From Branchiostoma floridae (lineage: Eukaryota; Chordata; Leptocardii; Amphioxiformes; Branchiostomatidae), in NCBI RefSeq assembly GCF_000003815.2, contig NW_023365728.1, positions 111,640 to 175,639 on the forward strand: a stretch of DNA of 64,000 bases. Reading direction: 5' to 3'. How positions within the stretch are numbered: the stretch's first letter is position 1; each line of letters begins with the position of its first letter. The notes below the pieces were generated by a model. The model did not search any database, was not told where the DNA came from, and was given only the letters and a program-made list of their open reading frames with translations. Of this stretch, positions 23,223 through 35,026 are shown one piece after another. Made by a program: the position numbers and the translations under genes.

Positions 23223-24638
23223 GCTGTTTAAAGACAGTAAACTAATGGGGGGGGGGGGGGGTTATTGCGTCGCTCCTGGCGATCATTGCTTATTAACAAT
23301 CGGTAAAACAACGTTTAGTCCAGACAATAAGGCTAACATTACAATTTCTCAACATTCAATATGTGATGAACAGTTCCTAAATAATCATGATCAAAAGTGC
23401 AAAAACCCCACCTGGCCTCAACAACCTTTAAGTATATACACAAACATCGCAATAATGAATTACACAAATAGGTTCCAATTTTAAGCTTTAACAACGTGGC
23501 TTGTTTGAAAGAAGAAGAAAATATAGCACCATGGTGAAAAGTGTGAAAAGTTCAGATATACAAAGTTATGGGAGACGTTTTAGTGTTTAGCCCCACCATG
23601 CCCCACACGTACCAACCCGTATCCCACACGTACTCCCACCGTATCCCACACGTACCAACCCTTGTCACCTGTCCTGAGATCATAACTACGTATTAAACAT
23701 GTTTGTTATTCCAGCAAAGGACAAAACAGAAACCCTGATCAACAAAGTAACGATATAATATCTTACAAACAGAACATAAATATCATCTTTACTTTATATT
23801 TGTACTAACACATCAACATCTGTATATCATATAGCCCTTACTCTGTTAGAAGTGGCAACCCATATGCATCTAACTTGTTTGGTCAAAAGATTTTCAAACA
23901 TCTGCAGTAGTGTAAGTAGTTACAACTTTAGGTATATGTTGTGTACATTACTGTTAGATGTCATAAAACGTTAAAAACGTCACAGTTGCACGTGTACAAA
24001 CCCCGTGTAACAAGACACATCCGAAGCACACTGGGCCTGTACAGTCTGTAGGGCGGGGGTGACCTGGGATATCTTAGCATACACATTTCAGTCCGTTAAG
24101 GTGCCGATTTTCTAGCCGGATTTATTCCGGTGAAATTTGTCTTGGCAATTCAAGGCCCGAAAACAAACAAATTTGTTCCAACTGGCAAAAATCCTCTGGA
24201 ACAAAACTCTGAAAGGTTCCACAAATATAGAAATCTCATAATTTTTATCACTTCCTTCAACCAAGGAGCTTTTATATCAAAAGCTCCTTGCTTCAACAAA
24301 AATCATCCGAGGTCACAGACCATGGAACGCAATAGTTGGATATGTTTAACAAACTGGTTAAAATCACATTTTGATAATACAGGTTGAAGATAATTTAACT
24401 ATATGTGCATTACAACCTCTACAGCTCCTTGTAAAATGCGTTCATTATAATACATGATTTTTATGTCTAGTAATGACAGGATATGTAACGATTATGGTTC
24501 CTGGATCAGACTTCAACTGTAATTTCCAAAATTTCAACTCCAGTCTTTGCCAAGGAATGGGCAATCCACTCCTTCTGTGACGTCACGTTATGTAGATTGT
24601 ACACGTGACAGGTGAGCAGTGGATCATAAATTGCGTTA
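23223..24638. other. Intergenic region between convergent SLC16-like genes 1 and 2
   Basis: A run of 16-17 G (about 23245-23262) is followed by AT-rich DNA with no recognisable gene. The direct repeat CGTATCCCACACGTAC occurs near 23620-23660. One micro-palindromic insertion lies at 24255-24297. Confidence 0.5.
24255..24297. mobile_element. Micro-palindromic insertion, copy 2 (29 bp, 7-bp direct repeats)
   Basis: The 29-base element at 24262-24290 has perfect 12-base arms CAAGGAGCTTTT/AAAAGCTCCTTG around ATATC. CTTCAAC is duplicated at 24255-24261 and 24291-24297. Confidence 0.85.
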
Positions 24639-24644
24639 TTTATT
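24639..24644 (-). promoter_or_regulatory. Polyadenylation signal of SLC16-like gene 2
   Basis: AATAAA on the minus strand, about 250 bases after the stop codon of gene 2. Confidence 0.45.
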
Positions 24645-24891
24645 ACAAAAAAAGTCTGCATAACCGAAGCAGTGAGTCCTCATTTCTTGACTAAGACTGG
24701 AGTTGGGCATCGAAAATTTGGGCAAGTCTTTTTTTTTTCGTGTGTCGGAAATAAAAGTTAAACTCTCATCCAGAATGGCTTTTACCAAAACAGACGATCT
24801 TTCATGTGGACAGGGGAACGATTTTGTGAGGGAACAGTGACGACGTCACACCACGGACAGTGATGACGTAACACCACGAACTGTGCTGACG

Positions 24892-25459
24892 TCAGACCAC
24901 GGAGACGACGTCCACCACCTCCATGCGCTCGTCCTGTGGCAGCCAGACCAGGCTGTTGGACAGCGCGGAGTTCAGCTTCGGCAGGTGGCGCTTCGGCGTC
25001 AGGAACTTCCCGTCCTCTTCTATTGCCTCGATCTGTGGGAAACAGTAAACATGGTTAGAAACTATCAGACCAAACTTTGGCTTTGAGTTGAGGCTCCAGG
25101 GCAAGTCATTTATTCGAAGTACATACTACATGTAACACACACAGAGACACACAGAGACCCTTGAACACACACATACAAACACTCACACACACGCGGACAC
25201 ACACAGACACGTACAAACAGACACACACGTACACACACACACACACGTACACACACGCAGACACACACACACACAAACACAGACGCATATAGATAGATAG
25301 ACACAAACACACACACACACACCGCCCCAGCCCGTCATCACTATACCACACTCACCGCTATCTCCGCCGTCTCCTCACCACGAAGTGCATGATGACGGCG
25401 CTCACATACATACACACAGACACACACAGACACACACATACACACACACACACACACAG

Positions 25460-25493
<34 letters not shown>

Positions 25494-25600
25494 ACACACA
25501 CACAGACTGACAGACTCACCGCCATCTCCGCCGCGGCCTCGGCGTTCTGTCTCCTCACCACAAAGTGCATGATGACGGCGCTCACACAGACAGACAGACA

Positions 25601-25652
<52 letters not shown>

Positions 25653-28600
25653 CAGACTGACAGACTCACCGCCATCTCTGCCGCGGCCTCGGCGTTCTGT
25701 CTCCTCACCACGAAGTGCATGATGACGGCGCTCAGGATCAAAGGCACGCCGCCGAAGTAGTACGCGCCGTTATAGGACAGCGTCATGTCGTAGATCTGAC
25801 CTGGAGGGGGACAAAACAAGGTACGGTAAATCAACATATCCCGATATGTAAGTATACATTTTCTTTATTGCTAGTACTCGTTACGTTTCCTTCCTCCTGG
25901 GAAAAATACATGTACATGTGCTGTTTTATGAGAAAAGTTCGCGATGATTATGTTCTTCAGTCCGCAAATCTCTTTCTTTCAACCACGAACATTTTCTCCC
26001 CATCGTGAAATTATAGATATCCCCGCGAACATTTCCCATTCTAAAGTATGCTGAAAATCGTATGAACCTTGACAGTGATAGCTACATTAGCGTACCGATA
26101 AGATACAACACTGAGGGCACACACACCTGCGATGGGCATTCCCGCCATGAGAGGCAGACAGGCGAGGCCGAGGGTGAAGCCGAGGGCCTGGGACGCGTCC
26201 CTCGGGCCCACCAGGTCGATGGAGGCCGGGCCGAGGGTGGCCATGAGCGCGCCGTCGAACAGCCCGACGCAGACCGCCATGACGATGAGCGCGGGAAAGA
26301 CGGAGCACAGGGGAACCAGCAGGGAGGACACACCTGGGGGAGGGGGGCGGGAGAGGGTACACATTAATCATACTCTAAACAGGTCATGTCACATCAATAA
26401 TAACAACTATACACATTCCCCTAGTAGCCTCCAACCTCCCACATCAACTCACGGACATGGAAGTTCCGTGTTGACGGAGAGTAACACCTAGAGTAAGTTA
26501 AAGAGCCCACGACACTTATCGAAAACAGTAAGGTGGCCATCCAGTTTTGAGCGGATCAAATAAATCTGCCCGGATATGCAGCTTGTACTACTATGTAAAA
26601 AATAACTTTTGTTACGTCACGAGGCATTTAACCGAGTATGCAATACAAACAAACAAACAAACAAACATACAAACAAACAAACAAAAGGAGCTGCGCCTTA
26701 CCCATAAGAAACAGCCCGATCTGCTGCAGCCGGATCCTGCCGACTTTGGGCAGGTCCGAGATCTTGCCGAAGACGAGCCGGCCTGCCCCTGACGCCGCGC
26801 CCAGACACGTGACCAGGATGTGCGCGTCTGCCTTCGGGAACACCTGCTGGCTGTGCTTCACCTGTGGGAGAGAAGGGTGGAACGGGTTAGGAACGGCACA
26901 GAACATGGCTTTGTTTCACCTGCAGAAGGGAAGGGTGGAACGGGTTAGGGACAGAACGGAGCATGAACAGCTGGGAAAGGTCTCTCTTATTTACGATAAA
27001 TACTCCACTTCATGTACAAGAATACTGTTATTGATTGTCATTTCTGTCATGTTAGATTCCATTTGTATTGTCGAGTAGAGAGAATCCCTGACTGCCTGAG
27101 CCACACTTGGGCCTTTGGGGTCACCAATTAACTCCATCACGACAGGAGGAGCAGAGAGGCAGCCACGAACCGACTACACGCGAAAGGGCCGACTTTTTCA
27201 GACACCGTAATTCCTCTGACTGGAGCAAAGACAAAGACAGGATGCCCGAGGCTGACCTTAAATCCCCCCTACAAAATAAACCTCTCGTTAGCCTGCCGCA
27301 AACCGGGCTGCGTGAGGAGACACGAGACCGTCTGCGTGACAGCCTCGCACAAAACGGCCACAACAAACCCGGACTAGGCCGGAGCCGAGGTCTGTGTCCA
27401 TCCCGGGATTTCAGAGGGATGAGCGCTTCATCAACAGTTTAGTCTGCTGGCTTCAGGCGCCGGAAAATACGCCCTTTCGGCAGCTTACAGTCATGACTAG
27501 TCTCTATCAGACTAACTACGCTGGCTACAGGAAGATTATTTGTTTGGGGGGGTAGGGGGTTGGGGGTGTTTGGGGGGTTGTTCTCTTCATTAACATAGCG
27601 AGTAGGCGAGAGGGCACTTTAGACTTGCATATACAATGATACAAAAACGTAGGTATGACCAATGGCATGAAAGTTCATCTGTGTTGGTAAATGACATGAT
27701 GAACATGATGAAGAATGACTAAACCAATAACGGTCAGACGTTTAAGATAGCATCTACTTTCATCTTTCGTAAGTGACTGCTTTTTGGCGTGTCTTATTAC
27801 CTGGATGTCAACATTCGTCGACGAAGAAAGCCTAGAGTTCATCTAGCCAACACTTTTATTTGGGCTTGCCACAAATTTTGGACTGACTCCATCCGATTTG
27901 TTCACGGACCGGACGTAAGCAGTAGTGGACGGGTCCATTCCTGGAACATGGATTAAGAGCCGNNNNNNNNNNNNNNNNNNNNNNNNNNNNNNNNNNNNNN
28001 NNNNNNNNNNNNNNNNNNNNNNNNNNNNNNNNNNNNNNNNNNNNNNNNNNNNNNNNNNNNNNNNNNNNNNNNNNNNNNNNNNNNNNNNNNNNNNNNNNNN
28101 NNNNNNNNNNNNNNNNNNNNNNNNNNNNNNNNNNNNNNNNNNNNNNNNNNNNNNNNNNNNNNNNNNNNNNNNNNNNNNNNNNNNNNNNNNNNNNNNNNNN
28201 NNNNNNNNNNNNNNNNNNNNNNNNNNNNNNNNNNNNNNNNNNNNNNNNNNNNNNNNNNNNNNNNNNNNNNNNNNNNNNNNNNNNNNNNNNNNNNNNNNNN
28301 NNNNNNNNNNNNNNNNNNNNNNNNNNNNNNNNNNNNNNNNNNNNNNNNNNNNNNNNNNNNNNNNNNNNNNNNNNNNNNNNNNNNNNNNNNNNNNNNNNNN
28401 NNNNNNNNNNNNNNNNNNNNNNNNNNNNNNNNNNNNNNNNNNNNNNNNNNNNNNNNNNNNNNNNNNNNNNNNNNNNNNNNNNNNNNNNNNNNNNNNNNNN
28501 NNNNNNNNNNNNNNNNNNNNNNNNNNNNNNNNNNNNNNNNNNNNNNNNNATCGAAAGCGTGTTCAGCCCGCGCCTTGGAACAGGATGATGGAAGACCTTA

Positions 28601-31600
28601 GCCGGGTTAGGAGCTACAGTATAAGGAACCGTAGGAACTCTTTGTCAGGAGGTATAAGGAACTGTTAGATAGTCTTTAGAATAAGGATGACGGAAGGAAT
28701 GATACTCACCAGGAAGACCATGGGCACGAAGTAGGTGAGGAGCTATGAGGAACTGTTATGAGCTATAAGGAACTGTTATGAACTCTTTAGAACAAGGCTG
28801 ATGGAAGATGTACTCACCAGGAAGACCATGGGCACGAAGTAGGTGAGCAGCGCCACGAAGACGCCCCCGCACCACATGACGTAGGTCCGGTTCTGCCAGA
28901 TCCTGACGTTGACGACCTTGGTGATCACGGCGCGCAGCCTGCTCACCTGTGGCGGGTTCTGCTCATCTGCAGCCTCCTCCTGCTTCAGCAGGGCGCTGGA
29001 CTTACTGGACTGTTCCGTGGTGTTGGGGGACTTATTGCACGGTTCCGTGGTGTTGTGGTTCGCGTCCCTGTGGAGGATCTGCCTGTAGCTGAGCGCGCAC
29101 AGAGACACCAGGAAGAAGAGACCGCCCATGATCCGGAAGGTGTTGGGCAGCCCCAGGTGCAGGAGCGCGGGTTTTAAACCGAAGGGTAACACCGCTGTGA
29201 ACACGCTGCTGCCCATGGTGACGATGCCGCTCGTGACGCCCAAGTGTCTTCTGAAGTAGTGCCCGAGGATGATGAGGGACGGCACGTACGCCAGCCCGAT
29301 GCCCGTCCCCACCACCAGCCCGTACGTCAGGTACAGGTACTCTATCCGCGGCACGAAGGAACCCGCGATCATCCCCACGCAGCACACCACGCCGCCCAGG
29401 AACGCCGTTTTGCGGCAACCCATCTTGTCTACGAAGATGCCGGCGAAGGGACTGGCCATGTAGAACATTCCCCAGCTCAGGGACCCGATCCAGGCAGTAG
29501 GAATAAAACAGATAGTACACAGTTAGCGATTCTGCAGTAAAACTGGTAACACAGAGGTGGTTAGGGCCATATGTAGAACATCCCTCAGTTCATGTGTCGC
29601 ACCCATCTTGTAGATACAAAACAGACAGACATGGCATGATGATTCTCTCAGATAAAACAGGTAACACACAACAAGTAGTGGACGACCTCAAGTCAACCGT
29701 ACACACTTATGCCACGTCTTCAGAAGGAAACTGTATCCGCGTGGCCAGTCTAATCAGTATTCCAGCCCACGCTCCGACAGGTTCACCTGGGTGGGTTCTT
29801 CAGTGGCAGGTTCGAATGAGCACAGGTACGCGGGCTCTAGGTTTAAAGGCCAGGTGCGGAGTCAGGCCAACAAGGCGTAGGGATAACACAGATAGTTAGA
29901 TAGTAGATATTCCTCAGAGTTCTACACAGCAAAGAATCATCGACGTGTTCTGTTAATTCATTTCGATTATTAAGCTTTGGTGCATGTCCGCGTGAAAAGC
30001 GCAAATTTAAATTCATACGTTAGAAAACCTAACGTTACAGCCCAAGGGCTTAGGCGTTACGGTTACTGGGTTAGGTTCAACACAAGTCGGCAATACGGCG
30101 GCATTTTGGTAGACGTGGTGAGTCCAGACATATGGGAGTGAGTGAGTGAGTCAGTGAGTGAGTGAGTGGGTGATTGAGTGAGTGTTGGAGTGAGTGAGTG
30201 TGGGAGTGAGTGAGTGAGTGTGGGAGTGAGTGAGTGTGGGAGTGAGTATGGGAGTGAGTGAGTGTGGGAGTGAGTGAGTGAGAGTGAGTGAGTGTGGGAG
30301 TGAGTGTGTGAATGAGTGAGTGAGTAAATAAAGAGAGAGTGAGTGTGTGAGAATGAGCCTAAGTTTGACAAACATGTTCAGTGACCTTCATGCTACACTG
30401 CGTTAGGCAGTTTGAGCTCCTAGCGTGACCATGACATTGACGTTTCGGGTAGGATACTAAATGGCTTCCAAACCACCTGCCGCCCCGTGCATGTGTGAAG
30501 GGATTACCCAAATATTGCAACTTGACATCTCTTGTAATGGCGCAGGGGAGACCCTTCATTTTACCGCACCTCCTCACAGCAGGTACGGCCTGATAAAACT
30601 CCCTCAATAGGTTTATTCCATCACGAGGTGCTGAAGTAGACTGTTATATATAACCCAATTACAGGTGTGTTTGCCTTGCCGTGGCCTTGGCCTGGAGTAC
30701 TGCATCTAGACGGTAAGTCCACAGTGAACAGACGTGCGACCATGTGGCACGTTACGTAAGGCCCCCTGTTCACTAGACGGCGATCGCGATGCGCTCTCAC
30801 TACGACCTAAATAGGATATGTATAACCTTCCATTTTACACTGGGTATATCATACAGACCATACATAACCTTAAAGACAATGATAGAAAGAGACATTGGAC
30901 TGTCAGGGTCTAGTTTAGTGTCTGCCATGAAGGACAGACCATACTGGAAAAATGTGCTTTGGACTGTGCTTCATCGGTGTAACCGAATGAATTATGATGA
31001 TGATGGTATCATGCAAAATATAAAATTGTGACAGAAGGGACAGCAAAACACACAAAGTGTAAAAATTCGTTTCTTTTCTATACAATTCGTTGAGCGACAT
31101 GTCCAATTCTATGTTGCGGAGAGAGCGCGACGAGAGCGCCGTCCTAGTGGAAAGGGGGTATAACAAATGACTTGTGACCATGTGGCACGTAATAGATGGC
31201 AGGTAAATCTGTCTTTATTGGCCCCACATGTCTGGCTGAAGGCCGGTATGCAGGTGTGCGGGCGGGGTGTTTACTGTCCCGCCTGCGTCAACACTCTGCT
31301 TGTTCTACCAACGGTCGGCTGTTTGTCTCCGTGAGTCAGGGCGGCTCCGCAGAGCTTTTTGAAAGGTCACACAAAGAAATTCGTCATCGTTAATAATAAT
31401 TGAATTTCTCAGTTAAATTTGTAATTTCCTCACAAGTCATTTATCTACATGTATGTGACCGTTAGGGCACCACAGAAGAACCAGTTTTTTTCTGCCCTTC
31501 TTGGTTTTATTTAAGTCTTTGTGCCTCGGCTGTCCATTCTCTCCTATTGCCCTTCTGTTTTTCCTCGTTTTTCATTTTACCCTAAACGGATTCCTGCGTG

Positions 31601-34600
31601 ATAGCTGGGATATTAACATTAGCTCTTTTGAGTATTTTTTTAGTATCTTTTTTAGAAGAACATGTTAGATGCAGCCATTAGCAATTTGTGTCTTAGTTCC
31701 CTTTTCATTTAGCTAGCCTAGTTCAAAACCATTGTATAGTTTAGCCTAGTTTAAAATCATTGTATTAGTTAAGTTTTTCCACTGCATCCATAAGACCACA
31801 TGTGGTCATTTTGTGCATTTAGCCCTCGGGCATGAATATGCAATAAAGATCATCACTAATATCTGAAAATCTGTTTTTGTCAGTCTGACGTCAGTTGAAC
31901 ACAAGGTAAAGATTTCTCTAACGTGCCTCCGCTGTTCTTCGGGTGTTCCGTCCGCTGGAATGATTGAAGATGGACACAGACAGGCGTGTGACGTCATGAC
32001 TATCTGTCCCCTTCCTTCAACACGTTTCATAACCTTCTTATAAACCGCAACAACACCTTGTGTAACCCAATACCTACGTAACCATGGCTACGGTAAATAC
32101 TCACAGTCTTGTTTGTCTTTTCTAATTTACAAGAGGTCTAGAATGTCAGCTTTGGCGGTTTTGTCGGGTTTTATTTTGTTTATCTGGACAACAACAAAAA
32201 AATGCTGACCAAATATAAATTTGTCAAAACGCCTCAAAAGACAACAAAAATAGCTCTGGTCGGAGTGTAGACTAGCAACTTACTACACGCCCCGCTAGTC
32301 ACGTGTGAACGAGTCCGGCAACTTCGTGATGCGCAAAACTATTACAGAAATCCTGGGTGAATACAGACAAAACGAAAAAGGAAGAATTAATCATAATTGT
32401 GTAAGCTTTGGGGAGTTGGAAATCTCCTGAGGACAGTCAAAATTACCCCTGGATGAACTGCCGCCGGCGGACAGGATTCCGCAAAACATCGGCAAATTGA
32501 CAAACCCCCCTCGGCATACCACAAACCCTCTGGTACCAAAACTCCCCTGGCAAATTATTTTCCCTACAACAGCCAGTTTAGTCCGTCTGGTAGAGACTAG
32601 TCAGGATTGCGGGGAAGCACCGCATACCTCCGCTAACCACAAAACCGCAGGATTTACCCACGGGTTTACCCACGGCTATAACAGGCACATGACCGCAGAC
32701 GGGGAAATCATTTGGCCGGCTGCCACAGGACGGCGGTGAACATCTCACGGGAACTAGCGGGTTTCATAAACGAATTTTACGGAATTTATACTCAGAGTTT
32801 TACGGAATTCATTCGAGTTTTACGGAATTCATACAATAATTACTATAATAAAATCGTATGGATTCCCTACAATTCGTACTTCATTCCATCGATACATGGT
32901 GGTGAACATCTCACGGGAACTAGCGGGTTTCATAGACGAATTTTACGGTATTTATACCTGGAAACATGTGAATTTTTACGGAATTCATACAATCATTACT
33001 ATGATAAAATCGTATGGATTCCCTAAAACTCCTACTTAATTTCATCGATACATGACGTAGGCATCCCTGGATACGCCGTATCGTAGTATGGGCACTATAG
33101 TATACTAGTAACGATCATGTCAAGTCCCAGCTGTTTTGCAAGGCCCGCCAGACCTTAGCTACCCTAGCAACTCCCGTGTGTGTGCAGCATGCGGTTGTTT
33201 TGGCCGTTTTATTACTCCAGCCCGGCAAACACGCTCCTGTGTCAGCGTGTGTGTCCAGTCTATCGGCCCATCTGAAGGGGCAATAAAGGGCCAGGTGTGT
33301 GGACAGAGCTCTTGGGTCAACACGGCGGGGTGAGGGGGGAGGTCAGCAGGCACGGAAGGTCACTGACCCGGGCTGGGTTTACACAAACTACATCAGTGGG
33401 TAAACTCGAGTAATCCGTAGTAACCTTAGTCTTTACCAAACTAGCTACGCTGGCTGGTTTTAAACAAACTACGGGGGGTAAACTCTAGGTCTCCGTAGTC
33501 ACGCAGGCTACGGGGGCAAACTGTAGTAATCCGTAGTCTCTACCAGACTAACTACGTTGGTTGGTTTTAAACAAACTACGCGGGTAAACTCCAGGCCCGA
33601 ACCAGAAACCGACGAATTAAGCGGTTTGAGAGACAGCAACAACAAACATACCAAAAATCATGACGATCCGTTAACACGTTCTCCAGTTATTCACGTCCAA
33701 AGTTTGCAAGAAAATCGGCAACTGCAATTTACAAAAGCCGCTATCTACCACTAAAAAATCACGACTGAAGCATGTCCAGTACAAGAGTTATCAAAAATGG
33801 CCGTTTTGCTGCTGTACCTTAAGAAGCCGCTAGGGGGCCTATTATCGGACTTGACCTTCGTTTTCCTGACCCCTACCCACCTACCAAATATCATCAGGAT
33901 CCATTCAAGGCTTCACGAGTTATGCTGTTAACAGGCACACAGACAGACACACACACGCAGCCAAACACGCTTAAAACATTACCTTCTGGCGAAGGTAACA
34001 ACATTGGTTTTAAACAACCTACGGGTTAACTGTAGTAATCCGTAGTCTCTACCAGACTATACACAAGTGCTGACTTTGCGGTGACTTCAGTGAAGCGGAG
34101 ATGATTGAACCGAAGTTACTTCAGAGGCTGTCATCATTTTCGCTTGTTACCGTTCATTCATACGTTCGTTTAGTTCGGTCAATTTGCAACATTGGGTGGT
34201 TACATGCGATCCAGCGGAAAACCGATTGTGCACTCTCCATTGGGTAGCAAAGAAAGCGATTTTACCTGTGTCTAATCACTCGGATATAGGGAGAAGGCCG
34301 GGATCTACTGAGATGTCTCAAAAACAAATACGTGCGCAGGTGTCTCACAATTTGCGAAATGAGAAAAGAATAACGCCCTTGAAAGAAAGTAAAAATCTAA
34401 AAAGAAAAATGACACGAGACAAAGCGTCAAAAGTACAGTACATCTGTCCGGGTATGCAGTTTGTACCGTTCGGCTGGTGTGTTAGTTACGTCATGAGCAT
34501 AAGTCGGTTTACCGATAATACAAACAAACAAACAAAGAAACAAACGAACAAACTAACAAACAAACAAACAAACACCTATAGTGAAGGCGTTAGCGTCCGG

Positions 34601-35026
34601 GAAGCTGTCTGTGAGCGCGGAGTAGTAACAAACAAACAAACAAACAAACACCAGGCTTACCTATAGTGAAGGCGTTCGCGTCCGGGAAGCTGTCTGTGAG
34701 CGCGGAGTAAGTGACAAACAAACAAACAAACAAACAAACAAACACCAGGCTTACCTATAGTGAAGGCGTTCGCGTCCGGGAAGTTGTCCGTGAGAGCGGA
34801 GTAAGTGACAAACAAACAAATAAACAAACAAACAAACACCAGGCTTACCTATAGTGAAGGCGTTCGCGTCCGGGAAGCTGTCTGTAAGAGCGGAGTAGGT
34901 GATGGCGAAGCAGTTCTGGATGCCGAAGAGCACGCCTTGCGAGATGAAGGCCATGAAGCACACGAGCCAGCCGTACCCGCCGTCCGGGGGCGCGGGGTGC
35001 GGGTCGGGCTGCTTCTTCTCCGTCAT
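24892..35026 (-). CDS. SLC16-like gene 2 (monocarboxylate transporter family, MCT8/10-like)
   Basis: Six exons in transcript order: 34849-35026, 28818-29494, 26702-26861, 26127-26333, 25670-25800 and 24892-25032. Phases match gene 1, and the product is 497 residues. DGGYGW lies at residues 15-20. Later blocks are [63 protein letters not shown] and [12 protein letters not shown], as in MCT8/10-type carriers of twelve helices. Exons of 160 and 207 bases equal those of genes 1 and 3. The end, VVSVV, is a PDZ-like ligand. Oddities: the acceptor before the 677-base second exon reads TG (29496-29495) instead of AG; a partial copy of a splice border sits next to at least four exons; and exon 2 holds what gene 1 splits into three. 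The start ATG has a CACCATGA context, and an AG eleven bases upstream may end a 5' UTR intron. Substrate unknown. Confidence 0.85.
25130..25340 (-). repeat. (CA)n microsatellite in last intron of SLC16-like gene 2
   Basis: CACACA and CAGACACA runs with point interruptions. All long frames over it are low-complexity artefacts. Confidence 0.9.
25345..25600 (-). repeat. Two partial copies of SLC16-like gene 2 exon 5 with its donor
   Basis: The 3' part of exon 5 (about 60 bases, residues [19 protein letters not shown]) and the donor GTGAGT recur at about 25518-25592 and 25348-25408, each followed by a (CA)n tract. The copy nearer the exon is almost identical to it. The farther copy lacks the bases for NAEAAA. 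Periods are about 150 and 160 bases. Confidence 0.85.
26880..26970 (-). repeat. Short duplication beside the acceptor of SLC16-like gene 2 exon 3
   Basis: The block TTCACCTG...GGGAAGGGTGGAACGGGTTAGG occurs at about 26857-26893 and 26918-26950 (plus-strand reading). It copies the acceptor CAG and the first exon bases once more upstream of the true exon. Confidence 0.55.
27963..28549. other. Assembly gap
   Basis: A run of 587 N within intron 2 of SLC16-like gene 2. Its non-round size suggests an estimated gap, possibly a collapsed minisatellite. Confidence 0.99.
28600..28817 (-). repeat. Duplicated exon 2 donor border of SLC16-like gene 2
   Basis: The last ~32 exon bases and donor (plus-strand TACTCACCAGGAAGACCATG) at 28811-28850 recur at 28705-28741. 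Both are preceded by related GGAGCTA(T/C)...AAGGAACTGTTA blocks. The unit is about 107 bases. Confidence 0.8.
29495..29496 (-). promoter_or_regulatory. Non-canonical TG at the acceptor of SLC16-like gene 2 exon 2
   Basis: Homology with genes 1 and 3 and the reading phase put the exon start at 29494 (CC TGG ATC GGG). The two bases before it read TG on the minus strand. The nearest upstream AG (about 29530) would shift the frame. It may be a rare GT-TG intron, a damaged allele or a base error. Confidence 0.6.
30131..30350 (-). repeat. (GAGT)n-type simple repeat in intron 1 of SLC16-like gene 2
   Basis: Runs of GAGTGAGTGAGT broken by GTGGGAGTG blocks, making a low-complexity minisatellite. Confidence 0.9.
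30760..31165. mobile_element. TIR element with ends CCCCCT(G/T)T(T/C)CACTAG
   Basis: The left end (about 30762: CCCCCTGTTCACTAGACGGCG) and right end (about 31130-31161, complement CCCCCTTTCCACTAGGACGG) are inverted. GCGCTCTC blocks lie inside both ends. About 400 bases, non-coding. Just outside, the 15-mer GACCATGTGGCACGT occurs in direct orientation on both sides (about 30738 and 31176). Confidence 0.6.
32738..33055. repeat. Two-copy ~160-bp tandem duplication
   Basis: GGTGAACATCTCACGGGAAC followed by a TTTACGGAATT-rich segment and ending TCGATACATG occurs at about 32738-32898 and 32900-33055. It lies in intron 1 of SLC16-like gene 2. Confidence 0.8.
33399..34060. repeat. Dispersed copies of a ~70-bp block (CCGTAGTCTCTACCAGACTA)
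   Basis: The block with TTTTAAACAAACTACGGG and CCGTAGTCTCTACCAGAC recurs four or five times at about 33405-33600 and 34005-34060. It resembles the termini of the element at 46364-46567. No coding potential. Confidence 0.65.
34566..34848 (-). repeat. Three extra copies of SLC16-like gene 2 exon 1 end with splice donor
   Basis: The last ~50 bases of exon 1 ([17 protein letters not shown]) and the donor ATAG|GTAAGCCTGG recur at about 34757-34807, 34661-34711 and 34574-34624. They are spaced 94, 94 and 85 bases and separated by (CAAA)n. The two nearer copies keep a full GTAAG donor; the farthest keeps only GT. Confidence 0.9.

Noticed and set aside
25106-25760. Open frames over the CA repeats near SLC16-like gene 2 exon 5
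   Set aside because: Only the exon 5 segment (25670-25800) is supported by paralogy. The rest is low complexity joined to exon copies.
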